64,000 bases of DNA, taken from NCBI GenBank assembly GCA_963854835.1, contig OY978527.1:38135040-38199039 (forward strand), written 5' to 3'. Source of the stretch: Megamerina dolium. Its lineage: Eukaryota; Arthropoda; Insecta; Diptera; Megamerinidae. Positions 49,798 to 59,882 of the stretch are shown piece by piece; position 1 is the stretch's first letter; the number at the start of each line of letters is the position of its first letter. Under the pieces are notes generated by a model. The model worked only from the letters and a program-made list of their open reading frames with translations. It was not told the origin of the DNA and ran no database searches. The position numbers and the translations under genes were made by a program.

Positions 49798-51019
49798 TTC
49801 TCTCTTGGTCGAGTTCTTGCAGTATAATATAGCAAACAGTTCAGTATAGGCTGAACTGGATTCGAATCTAATCAAAACAATTGTTTATCTTGCACCATTT
49901 TTTGGAAATATTTATGGTAATTCCCCGTTGTGGCTCTCTGGTCGAAGGTTCGAAATTCGACTCGACAACTATCAATTCAATAGCCTTTTTCAGCGTTAGA
50001 ACTATTTATCATGAACAATTTACGGAAAAGGCAAAAGTCATTCGAATTCAACTAAAATGTCTCCTCCAAAACTTCTCCGTTCAGTTAAATTGAAATTTTT
50101 TAATGCATCGGAGTAGACATTTAACTTCTTGCTGACTTCATTCCATTAAATTCAAAATAATTGAATTACGAGTTCTCCAATAATTTCAATTTCAATTTAT
50201 AATCGCTATCATTTCAACACGATAAAACTCGTCAATGTGAGTGTCAAATAAAAAATCTATTAAATTTGTTTATCTTGTACATACTCGTCACATACTTATT
50301 TGCTGTATGTTTGATGGTTGATATTTGTCAAAATGTTATTTGTGATTTTGCAATCATCTTAAATCCAACTGTCTGCTACTAGTTAGTTGAATAGTTAGTT
50401 GTTCATTTAACTTGTTTTTATTTTGTGTGCTTTGTATTTTTTATATTGCTTCATCCTGCTGCAGATGTATACCACCTCCCTACCTGCCTAACAGCCAGAT
50501 TGCCTAAGTAACTGAGACAAACCCGCCTATGCTCAATTTGACTTGAGGTGATCACTCACTCGATCACACACGCAATTATACATACTATTTGAATTGTCCA
50601 TGGTGGGGTAACAAATTATTATGGAAATAATAGCAAATTTCAGCTGCAACATTAGCAATACTAACTCACTCTGGTTTATTGACAAGAAAACCAAAACAAA
50701 AGAAAGAGATATGAAAAAAGCCAATATTTGCCGGTTTTCATTGTAACCAGTTTTCTTAAAAGAATGTGTGGATGTTTTTGTTTTTGTTATGATCATTTAC
50801 ATACGATGGCTGTATAATATATACCTACCTCTCAATTCATGTTTTTATTTAGCGCGATAAATCGCTTCCAACATCTAATTTTAATTCTTTTTCGCCCGGA
50901 CCATTTCGCAAATATTCCAATATGGTCGGTAATGTCATATGATAATAATGAGTAGTCGAGCCCTGTCTCGAAGATCGAAAATCACACTCTACAAGTGCCT
51001 CATTATTCCTGTCCTAATG
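49798..51019. other. No gene recognised
   Basis: AT-rich DNA without recognised repeats or domain-bearing frames. Confidence 0.5.
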
Positions 51020-51385
51020 GACAGGAATTTGGGTTGATAGCGCGTACCGAATGAGGTACAACGATGAGCAGTATGAGCTGTACGGTGGCATTGACATAGT
51101 CAAGCGAATCAAAATTCGGCGGCTGCGATGACTGGGTCATGTCGAGTGAACGAAAAAAGACGCTCCAGCGAAGAGGGTATTGGATTCGGCACCACCTGGA
51201 GGACGCAGAAAAAGAGGAAGACCAAACCTCCGTTGGAAGAACCAAGCGTTGGGTAACCTGGCGGCGCTTGGAATGTCCAATTGGCGCCAACAAGCGAAGA
51301 ACAGAGAAATCTGGTGCCGCTTTATATGTTCGGCCTAAATCGATCATCGGTTGTTTGGTCACATAAGAAGAAGAAGAATGTAAAT
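51020..51385 (+). mobile_element. LINE family X, 3' end
   Basis: Plus-strand 3' fragment. Translated pieces give R-M-R-Y-N-D-E-Q-Y-E-L-Y, G-G-I-D-I-V-K-R-I-K-I-R-R-L-R and a Gly/Arg-rich 'PPGGRRKRGRPNLRWK'-type segment, typical of the end of this reverse-transcriptase ORF. It ends with an AAG repeat at about 51366-51377, unlike the AAGT tails of the other copies, so it may be a related subfamily. Confidence 0.82.
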
Positions 51386-51552
51386 TAGTGGGCGTTATTT
51401 AAAAAAAATTGCAGATGTGGCTCTGCAGTGGAACAGTGGAGACGTAAATGCGATTTTTGATACCGACAAATTTAGTTTAGTTTACCGATGACATTTTAGT
51501 TTAGGCAGCCATATCGACAAAGAAATATCTGAGCTCTAATTCGACTTTGTTA

Positions 51553-51554
51553 AA

Positions 51555-51585
<31 letters not shown>

Positions 51586-51636
51586 GGCCCTGCGAACGGA
51601 TAATACACAAAATCTTGAAGCGTTCCACATTTTTTT
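51553..51636 (+). pseudogene. U6 snRNA pseudogene, 5'-truncated, fused to a SINE
   Basis: From ATTGGAACGATACAGAGAAG through GATTAGCATGGCCC to GTGAAGCG/CTTGAAGCGTTCCACATTTTT, the sequence follows spliceosomal U6 snRNA from about its 24th nucleotide to the 3' end. The 5' stem-loop is missing. Differences from the conserved U6 sequence (a missing C after GGCCC, CGAACGG in place of CGCAAGG, CTTG in place of CGTG) lie in positions normally invariant, so this is not a functional gene. The terminal T run passes directly into a SINE head. Confidence 0.9.
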
Positions 51637-51986
51637 AGTGCCATAGCTCAGTAGTTAGTGCGTTGGCCTTCTGATCACTTGGTCGTGGATTCAATCCCCA
51701 ACCGTGACTTCTATAATATCGAAAATATTTGTTTTTTTTTCGAACGGTGCTCACCTGTCGGCAAGCAATTGCATTTCTTCCGGCAGTAACTACTTGTCAT
51801 GAAAAGCTTCTTAAGCTTCTATGATATAAAGGTCAAAATAAGTGATGTCACAAGGGTTTTGCCGTTCGGAACCGCCGGAATATAAGTAGGTCCCTTTTAA
51901 TACTGTTCAAAAAAATACATCAGTACTGGTATCACAAAGGGTCTTTCTGTCCTCTCAGAATGCAGCCACAATAACCTAGCTCAACC
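51637..51986 (+). mobile_element. tRNA-derived SINE, tail type 1, joined to U6
   Basis: The head is AGTGCCATAGCTCAGTAG with B box GGATTCAATCCC, followed by the full body and a shortened type-1 tail (TCACAAAGGGTCTTTCTGTC, then ATGCAGCCACAATAACCTAG). No gap separates it from the U6 T run at 51630-51636. A TTGTTA hexamer occurs before the U6 part (51547-51552) and after the SINE (51987-51992), which would fit one insertion of the whole chimera. Confidence 0.9.
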
Positions 51987-52094
51987 TTGTTACTTTTGCT
52001 ACTTTTTTACGGGAATATGAAATTATCTCAGCTACTTTATTAGTACACAATTATAAATGGGCTCCGTAGTCCTTCAAATTGTGTTTTAACTTCG

Positions 52095-52260
52095 CCAAAT
52101 ATTTCTTTTAAGAATATTGCTTTTAAGAATTTGTGTACCTATCCAGTTGAGGTACCAATGGCCTCACAAAGCTCGCGAACTTTAAAACTCCGATTAATCG
52201 TTATCATATGAATTTTCACCCCATGGGCGACCTGTAACGTTGTGACAGGACACACTGAGG
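52095..52260 (-). pseudogene. Possible mariner N-terminal fragment
   Basis: The minus-strand frame gives S-F-K-V-R-E-L-C-E-A-I-G-T-S-T-G, a stop, then V-H-K-F-L. This matches the spacing of the second helix-turn-helix of mariner transposases. Only this piece is visible. Confidence 0.5.
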
Positions 52261-52964
52261 TCAAAAAGGCCTATTGTTTTACAAACAAGCTTCTTTCTTT
52301 GGGATTTACAAAAAATATAATTAACTTAATATTGATATCGCCATATCTTTCTGAGACTTTGGGTATGTTGTTATTACACAATCCTCGTACATTTTTCAAG
52401 ATTAAGACGACACTTAATGATTTCTTTAATTTGTTTTTTTCTGCCTTATGATTTCTGTGAAATACTCCATTTTCCATAGATAGTAGATAATAATAATTCC
52501 AAAAGTGGCAAAGAACTGATATTTATGAATGAAATTTGGTGCAAACAACGCTGACAACAAGCGACAAAAATGACGACCACGCTGTTGAAATTTGTGCTAC
52601 TACCAACCAATATATTTACTATACAAACGGCGGCCTATTTTGGAGAAACTTGTCTACTTTTGTTACAGTTGTTGCTGGTTGTTATGTGGTGGATTACAAT
52701 TATTTCTTTATTTGCATATACGACTTACTAGTACTAGCAGTTTTAGTAGTAGTAGTAACAGTAGTTTTTGTTGTTGTTGCAACAATCGTATGGAAGATTC
52801 AAGTTTTTTGCGATATTCGTTGTTGTTTTTAGCTGTCGGCAACCATTTTCAGTAGTCCGTCTTTAAAAATCCAGTTGTCTGTCGGCCACTAAACGGGAAA
52901 GAGTATTCTACCACATAGTTTGACGAATGATTGTTATTTTTGATACAGCATTTTTATTTTCCAA
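52261..52964. other. No gene recognised
   Basis: AT-rich DNA with GTA/GTT-type repeats near 52735-52790 that create overlapping Val- or Ser/Cys-rich frames. Confidence 0.55.
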
Positions 52965-53945
52965 CATGTTGTCAGTTGTTTAAAATGCAAGGTCTTTTCA
53001 AGCTCAGCAAATATTGATTTGGCTTTTTAAATTCTGAAATATCCGACTCTGCTCCTCCGTCCGTAGTAATTTGACTTCCTAAGTCCTTAAAGGTGTGGAC
53101 ATTTTCAATCGATTGACCAAATATCATGAAATTATGTAACACGGATTTATCTATAGCCCAACCATTTTTGGTGGGAACTCGGTTCATAACGATTGATCTG
53201 CGTGTGTGCGCTATGTTGTGAGAGAAGAGAAATAACGTTGATGTAATCAATGTCATTTAGGTACTCCTTGTTGACTGGGTTCCAAAGAATTCCTATTCTT
53301 AGAGTAGCTTTAAGAGGGCTATTGACCAGTAAAAACTGAAGAGGCGATAATATGCAGCCTTACTTGACCCCCGTTACTTGGTCGATTAGATCCGAAAGAA
53401 TACAGTCATGTAGAACTTTGTATTGGAACATCGAATATTGTATTAGGTTATTTATTTTATCGGAAACTCCCTTACGACAAAGCGCGTCACAAATACTCTT
53501 ATAACGCAACTTAACGAACGCCATCTTAAACTCAATGAAAATGAAATGGAGAGCTGTAAACATTCGAACCTGTAGCTGTATTATTTGATTCATATAGGTA
53601 GGCGTTTTTTTTTTTTTAATTATTTCATTAATACCGTTAAAAATGATTTTGCAGAGGACTAAGAATCTGCACACCAGCATGATGCCTTCCTTGATTGCTG
53701 ATCTTTATGAGTAAACCCTATAACCAGTCAAATGGCAACGTTTTCAACTTCCAAATGGTCTGCGATAAGTGGAACCGGATTTCTGCCAACATTTTAGCGT
53801 CCACTTTTAACATTTCTGGCGAGATATTGTCTACCGCGCTAGATTTTTCTGACTTTGTACCTCTAATAGGGTTTCCGATTTCTGACAATATGAGATTTGA
53901 GCAACCTTCCCTCAATTTGTTTTCCGACCAAGTGACTGACGCTTC
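52965..53945 (-). mobile_element. LINE reverse-transcriptase relic (family distinct from X)
   Basis: Three minus-strand frames appear in the expected order of a non-LTR reverse transcriptase. The right part (53915-53718) contains S-S-A-V-D-N-I-S-P-E-M-L-K, the first RT block. The middle part (53680-53360) has A-F-V-K-L-R-Y-K-S-I. The left part (53256-52972) has V-H-T-F-K-D-L-G-S-Q-I-T-T-D, the block after the catalytic motif. The Y-x-D-D core is not preserved in one frame. It lies immediately left of the RNase H-bearing LINE but differs in sequence. Confidence 0.83.
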
Positions 53946-53992
53946 TACTAGATAAACAACCTGACATAGACGCGATTTTCATGGGTTGAAGT

Positions 53993-54004
53993 CCCACACT
54001 AATT
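53993..54004. repeat. Target-site duplication of LINE, 3' side
   Basis: CCCACACTAATT. The 5'-side copy at 54473-54484 is CCCACATTAATT, one mismatch. Confidence 0.75.
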
Positions 54005-54472
54005 AGGTTAGGTTAGGTTAGGCTAGAGTGGCTGCCCTCCCAAAAGGAGGGGACACGTAGGCCAGAGAAAGGCCCATTGTGGTACTACGCGAATATTCCT
54101 ACTCTACTACGTCGAACCAACCAGAACTTTTGACGAAATTTAGGAGGTTGCTAATATCAACCACTGATAGGGGGGCTAAGTCATTCAACTGGTAATATCC
54201 CAGGAATTTTTTGCGTCTTTTGCACAAAGCAGTGCAGGTACCCTCCAGATGTGAGACGGTCTCGAGTTCCTCCTCATTTCTGCAGCTTCTGCAGTAGTCA
54301 TGCACGAAATGGCCTAAGCCCATTCTCGCTGCGTGAGGTCCTATGAGGCAGTGGCCGGTAACCACTCCAACATAGGTCGAGATATATTTTCTGTTAAAGT
54401 CAGTGAGTGTACGCGAGCATTTCTTACTGAGTGTGGGCCACAGCACTTTCGCCATCCTACAGATGGGTGATT
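54005..54472 (-). mobile_element. 5'-truncated LINE with type-1 tail (I/LOA/R1-like)
   Basis: A 468-bp minus-strand insertion. The coding part (54472 to the stop at 54099) is the extreme C-terminus of ORF2. T-G-H-C-L-I-G-P-H-A is followed by a Cys/His cluster (C-R-S-C-R-N, then H-L-E-G-T-C), as in the plus-strand LINE at 6890-7760. The 3' UTR (54098-54005) reads CACAATGGGCCTTTCTCTGG, then GTCCCCTCC, then GGGAGGGCAGCCAC, ending in CCTAACCTAACCTAA. This is the sequence copied in type-1 SINE tails. A near-perfect 12-bp target duplication fixes the boundaries. Confidence 0.92.
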
Positions 54473-54524
54473 CCCACATTAATTTAAGGCGGATAATTTA
54501 TAAAAAAACTGCTTTCTATTGGGG

Positions 54525-55078
54525 GAAATATTAACCCTTAGTGAAAATTTCATTTCATTATTACTGCTTCACTTTTAGAGATAGCTTCACACTTCAAAAG
54601 AAAAGTTTTATTGTTTTTAAAGGACCTTAAATTTTATTATGGAAAAATTTTTGATTAGGGGTGTTGAATCTGGAGAACTTAACATGATTCTTTAGAGGCT
54701 CATTCAATTTCAGTGTAATATATAGAGCAATTGTAGCCCTCCCTAAGACCTTTTCAATAAGCTATCATTTTAAAAAATCAGACCATTAACAATTGAGCTA
54801 TTTTACAAAAAACCATGCTTCCCAAGAATGGACGGGTCTACGTCCCTGAAGCACACGACCACATGGTCGACCAAGGTCCATTCAACTCAGCAAAATACGG
54901 AAATGCTTTGCACGGGAACAAAACAAAGCACTTCCATATTCATACTGCTACAACAACAACAACAAAACCATTTAGGGTCTAAATGGGTTTTTTGTCCTGA
55001 GAACCTTTGAACATAATCTTTCAAACTTAGGGGAGAAATTTTGAAACCTTTTTCGTCATCCACCCTAACGTACATATC
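54525..55078. repeat. Dispersed repeat R, copy 2
   Basis: It matches 5155-5562 in order: AACCCTTAGTGAAAATTTC, then TTAAATTTTATTATGG, then CTTTTCAATAAGCTATC, then AACATAATCTTTCAAACTTA, then CATCCACCCTAACGTACATA. It is split by a 147-bp insertion at 54817-54963. Confidence 0.8.
54817..54963 (+). mobile_element. Short retroelement 3' fragment with CAA tail
   Basis: 147 bp ending in a CAA repeat and flanked by AAAACCAT on both sides (54809-54816 and 54964-54971). It is absent from the other copies of repeat R at the equivalent point. The CAA tail and duplication point to LINE-type insertion. The parent element is unidentified. Confidence 0.72.
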
Positions 55079-55188
55079 CGAATTGTGTGTTTAACCAACT
55101 GATTAAATATTTGTATATAAAAAACATAACCTCAAAAATATGGAATTTAAATTTATGGAAATTTTCGAATATTTTCTTCCACCCACAG

Positions 55189-56591
55189 AGGTAAATTTGC
55201 TGCCGTACGACGGGCTATACATAAAAATTCTGGTGTACATTTTGCTGCAAAATTTCTAAAACGTCGTCGACGTGCTCAATCCTCGGATAAGGAAATCAAA
55301 CATGAGATTGCTGTATTAATGCTATGTGATGGCGCTGATAATATTGTCAAATTGAATGCAGTACACGAGTCGCGATCGGATACAGCGCTTCTATTGGAAT
55401 TGTAAGAGATTCAAACATCTTTTTGACGCTGCTGTGTTGTCCCTTGGACGTGATAATATTCGATTCTTTTATGAATTTCAGAGCGACTGGTGGTGAATTG
55501 CAAACATTTTTGGACAATGAAGAATGCCTCAGTGAGGCTCAGGCGCGCATTTGTATGCGTGAGGTACTTAGAGCGCTTCAGTTCCTGCACAAACGTTCGA
55601 TTGCACATTTAGATTTGAAGCCACAAAATATTTTACTCACTGGTGAGCATATTGAAGGTAAGTACACTAAATATTAGTGATAAATCACAGTTATATAGCA
55701 TTTCCATATTGCAGATGGTTTAAAATTATGCGATTTTGGTATTTCACGCGTTGTTGCTGAGGGCACCAATGTGCGTGAGATCGTTGGCACACCGGACTAT
55801 GTTGCACCGGAAGTATTGCAATATGAGCCACTCTCATTGTTGACTGATATTTGGTCGGTGGGCGTTTTGGCTTATGTATTACTATCGGGTTTCTCGCCGT
55901 TTGGCGGTGAAACGAAACAGGAGACCTTCTTGAATATCTCACAATGTGCACTCACATTTCCGGACAAACTGTTTGGGGGCGTTTCCTCTGCAGCCATCGA
56001 CTTTATGCGACGTGCATTGCGAATTAAGCCAAAGTAAGTGTATTTATTTACAAATTGAATTCAATTTAATTTATTTTCTTCTTCTGCCAATTTGTGGCGC
56101 TAAATAGTGATCGCATGACCGCTGCAGGATGTCTCGAACACATTTGGCTGAAAGACGAATGCGCCATCGATAGACAATTATTTAATACGCGCACAACAAA
56201 AAAATTAGCCACTGCCGACAATAGTGATGATGATAATGATGATGATGACCATGGCGACGACGCCGATGAAGACAACAATGCTGCTGATGATGATATCATT
56301 GAAAACGACGACAACGACGATGACGACGACGAAGATGATGATGACGACGATGATCGTGATGAAAGCATTGAAGATGATGAAGTGGTTAATGAGAATGAAA
56401 TTCGTACAGATGACAGCAAAATGAATGCATCATCCCAGTACATGGATGTTACAGAGAAACGTGTTATCAATGCCAGCAATGGCCATAATAATAGTAATGG
56501 CGGCATTCTCAATGGTTATCACAATCATAATCATCATCAATATGTAATGCAAACGACATCGAATGGTGTCACAAAGCCAACAGCTGCTCCT

Positions 56592-56638
<47 letters not shown>

Positions 56639-58043
56639 GAAGAATATGATGTCAACAGCAGTGTTGACAGTGCCAGCAACACGTGCAACAACAATCCCAT
56701 TGTGTACATTACAATCGGCGGCGGCAGCACAACACTACAAGCAACGACGTCAATCATCTGTGGACTCCAATAAGGAGAACACATTTTTGGCAACGAAAAA
56801 AATTATGCCAAACGCTATTGTTGCTGCTTCGGCGACAGCGAATTTCATCAAAAAGCCACCCACTATAGCAACTGTCGCAGCAACGGCAACGGCAGCAAAT
56901 GCAGCCGCAACTACAACAAGAACAACAGCAACGATTATTATTGCATCTCCACCGAGCATGGCATCGGAAATTGTTGCCACAATCACACTGCCAAATGGTA
57001 ATAGTGGTGGTCAAGAGAAGTCATCATCTGCAGCACAATGTTTTTTCCCTGATGCGCCAACAACTCCGAAGGTGATACGCAAAGCACCAACAAGCGAATC
57101 ATCACCCACATCGGTGAAGGCATTAGTGAAGAAATTTCAATTGGAGGGCAAACAGGTTGTGAGTCGAACATCGTCAGCATCGCCACCACCGCCACCATCG
57201 CTACCACCACCACCACCACCAACAACGACAACGCATTTGAAGGAAACACAACAGTTGTCACACCACACAGCAACAGCAAATGGTCGCAAGTCTACAATGT
57301 CGTCATCCCCAACAACAGCCACAACTAATGGTGTCGGCAAACTCAGCTTGATGATGAAAGCATCCGAGAAAAGTACAGCAGCAGCAGCAGCAGCAGCAGC
57401 ACACGAACAAGCAAAAAAACATTACAGCAATGGTTCCCACAAGAACACCAACAATCATATCAATCACCATCAACCGCAGCACACTCAACATATCATACAC
57501 AACAGCAATGGCCGTCGTACGTCAGAGCCGCTGACAGCCGTGCACATTGCAAAGAAATCAGCGCCAACAACACCTCAATCACCCACTTTGTCAACAGCAT
57601 CAGCACCGGCGGCAGCGTCAGCAGCAGGATCCACACATATGGCCAGTTATAAATCGACATGCGTTTTATGTTTAACAAATGGTAGCAGTGCTGGCACAAT
57701 GGCAGCCACCACGACAACAGCAATTGCTACTAACACCACCATCACCACTGCGACTGGATGCAGGCATTCAACAGCGGTGCAAACAACAAATGGTAGCAGC
57801 AGCAATAGTAGCAATTTAAAAAATTCCACCATTAATATAACAACAAATGGTAGCGCTTCAGCTGCTGCCGCTATATTGCTCAACAATCATCAACAACATT
57901 TGCAGCAGCAGCAGCAGCAACAGCATCATCATATGCATCATCATCATCATCATCACCCTCATGCACATCATCATCATCATCATGTTGTTGCCAAAAATGC
58001 TGCTGCAAATAATTTAAGCTTGGATCAGGGAATCATCTGTTAG
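55189..58043 (+). CDS. Drak: Death-associated protein kinase-related Ser/Thr kinase (DRAK), 5' exon(s) missing
   Basis: Four exons: 55189-55401, 55482-55657, 55715-56033 and 56108-58043, with GT-AG junctions giving one 880-residue reading frame to TAG at 58041-58043. The first visible base completes a codon from an unseen upstream exon. In visible numbering, G1-K-F is the end of the glycine loop. Lys21 (in 'FAAKF') and Glu39 are the ATP-binding pair. 'HLDLKPQN' has catalytic Asp115, 'DFG' is 136-138, 'APE' is 160-162, and the kinase ends near 250. HLD in place of HRD is normal for the DAPK/DRAK group. The tail (251-880) is low complexity: acidic 276-335, a basic patch around S-V-K-A-L-V-K-K-F-Q, poly-Pro, poly-Ala and a Gln/His run at 828-861, ending D-Q-G-I-I-C. 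In Drosophila, Drak phosphorylates the non-muscle myosin II regulatory light chain and acts with Rok in actomyosin contractility; the same role here is inferred by homology. Confidence 0.95.
55402..55481 (+). other. Drak intron, 80 bp
   Basis: The donor GTAAGAG directly follows exon codon GAA-TT, and the acceptor is TTTCAG. Reading through would give a stop (TAA) at once, so removal is required. The join restores L-E-L-A-T-G-G, the hinge region. Confidence 0.93.
55658..55714 (+). other. Drak intron, 57 bp
   Basis: Donor GTAAGT, acceptor TTGCAG. The join gives E-D-G-L-K-L-C-D-F-G, carrying the DFG motif. It is close to the minimum intron size for flies. Confidence 0.93.
56034..56107 (+). other. 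Drak intron, 74 bp
   Basis: Donor GTAAGT. The acceptor TAAATAG is preceded by a modest pyrimidine tract. The join gives K-P-N-D-R-M, the end of the kinase C-lobe. Confidence 0.92.
56223..56397 (+). repeat. GAT/GAC codon repeat encoding the acidic run
   Basis: About 175 bp of GAT and GAC codons with occasional AAC, GAA and GCT, inside exon 4. The antisense frame is open (poly-Ser) only because of this composition. Confidence 0.85.
57895..57984 (+). repeat. CAG and CAT codon repeats encoding the Gln/His run
   Basis: CAGCAGCAGCAGCAGCAA is followed by interrupted CAT/CAC runs near the 3' end of the Drak coding region. It is likely to vary in length between individuals. Confidence 0.85.
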
Positions 58044-58840
58044 CTAAGGGCCAGTAGGGCACGAAGGAATGCCAAAAGTTTCTTTCATCGCTTTCTATGT
58101 TGCATGTAGTACGACGAGTGATTGCATTAATTGTTGCAGCATGTAAGCATATATGGGCAATTAGTTCTGATTAACTCTAACTGCCATTGCCATACATACT
58201 ATGGTAGCGTTGTGTGGTATCGTGTAAATGGTGGACGGACGAGCTGGCATACGAGTATATTATTATCGCTCCACAACAACTGAAAGCATATGGAATATAT
58301 GTGTGTGTGACGATGATTGATTGTTAAATGAGATAATGCAATTCATGCCATATAAGCCTTTTGAAGCTTTCTCAAAAAGAAAAAAATTATTTAACACTAA
58401 ATCGAAATACTCCATTATATTCTATTGCAATATTTTGTATGTTAATTCCGAAGTCCAACCATACGAACAAAACACTATAAACCGCAACAGACAATTGCCA
58501 CGCCTACATGCATATTTATTAAGATATAAGTAAACAAAAAAAAAAAAAAAAAAACAATAAACAAAAACAAAACAAACAAAAACCGTAGGAGGAGAAAGAT
58601 TTAGAAAAATAAATTAATATATACCACTTATATAGATTAGATATATTTTACAATTTGTTTGTAAATGTGTGTTAGTTTGGTTCATTTTGTATGAACATCT
58701 CCTCATGCGTTTGCTTTTACAACACAATTTAAAAAAAAAATTAATTCTTATTTGCCACCGTGTTTCTTATTAGAAGAGTGAATTTATAATTTCTTTGTAG
58801 CTGTTTTATATGAATAAAAGATTATTTACTTAACTTAGGC
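58044..58840 (+). other. Drak 3' UTR (inferred)
   Basis: Non-coding sequence after the stop with a poly-A tract at 58536-58553. Candidate polyadenylation signals (AATAAA) occur at about 58555, 58608 and 58813. The end is not determined from sequence alone. Confidence 0.55.
58813..58818 (+). terminator. Candidate polyadenylation signal
   Basis: AATAAA within TATGAATAAAAGATTATT, about 770 bp past the Drak stop. Earlier AATAAA hexamers exist, so usage is uncertain. Confidence 0.35.
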
Positions 58841-59882
58841 ATTTTGTACCATTGTCATATTGAAATGATGTGGATGATGATAAAACAAAAAGAAAAAAAA
58901 AAGAAAAACAAAAAAATGCCACAACAATGAGAGCCTAAAATTATTTGTTTCTATAAAAGAAAATGCTCAATCACAAACAAGAAATCATTTTAAGGCTTGT
59001 TCCATAGTTGAATTTTTCTATGACGTCCTTTTTTTCATTAATTATTATTATTATTGTTTTTTTTGCTTTTATATTTAGATTCTTAATGAAATATTATATT
59101 TTTATATAAATATTTTTTTTTTTAATTATATTTAATATGTCTTTCTATCTAACTCCTCTCTCTCTCTCACACATAAAGAGGAATACAAAAAAAAAAAATA
59201 TCCCCCTGCGGACATTAGGTAGGCCCAGAAATGCTTAATTTAAATACTTATTATAAATAGAAGTTGATAATTTTGTCGTTACTTCTATTAATAATTACAA
59301 CGATGATGATGAATAATGATAATGAAGATAATAAATATTGATTGATTTACCTACAATTAGTTGTGATCACATATACACACACAGTATGTAGTATGTAGAT
59401 ACTCCCCTCAGTGACTATATTGCTGCTGTTGATGATGATGATGATAATGATGATGATGTTTAGATATTTTGTATTTTTTTACTATTATTTTATTAGTATA
59501 TTTATTTTAATTTTTTATTTTTATTATATTAATTATTATTATTATTATTATATGTATTATTATTTGTAATAAAAATTTAAAATCAATTGAATTTACTACA
59601 TAAATTGTGTACACTTAATTGCATAGTGTGAGTGTTTTTCTTTTTGAAGAGATCTCTTTAAGAAAAAGTGTTGGATTACTCTATATAGAGCAATAAGGGT
59701 TTTTCGAAAAGCAAATTCGTTCCTTCAAAAAACATTGATTCCAAATTGTTCTTTAGACAGCGATAAATGAGCTTTTAACTCTGTTATGTTCTTCAGACAT
59801 GTTGATTTTTGTGTCACAAAAATAAATATGTTAGAAAAGAAAATCCAAATTTTCACAAAGCAATTTTCCAAATGAAATAGGT
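58841..59882. other. No gene recognised
   Basis: AT-rich, with ATT runs (59525-59550) and GAT repeats (59430-59458). It could include a longer 3' UTR isoform. Confidence 0.5.

Noticed and set aside
51553..51636. Functional U6 snRNA gene
   Set aside because: The 5' stem-loop is absent, conserved positions are changed, and it is fused to a SINE.
54003..54023. Telomeric TTAGG repeat array
   Set aside because: Only about four units, and they form the 3' end of a LINE insertion; flies do not use TTAGG telomeres.
56066..56512. Antisense gene encoding a Ser-rich protein opposite Drak exon 4
   Set aside because: The frame is open only because GAT/GAC codons read as ATC/GTC/TCA repeats on the other strand. 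The same applies to other antisense frames up to 57886.
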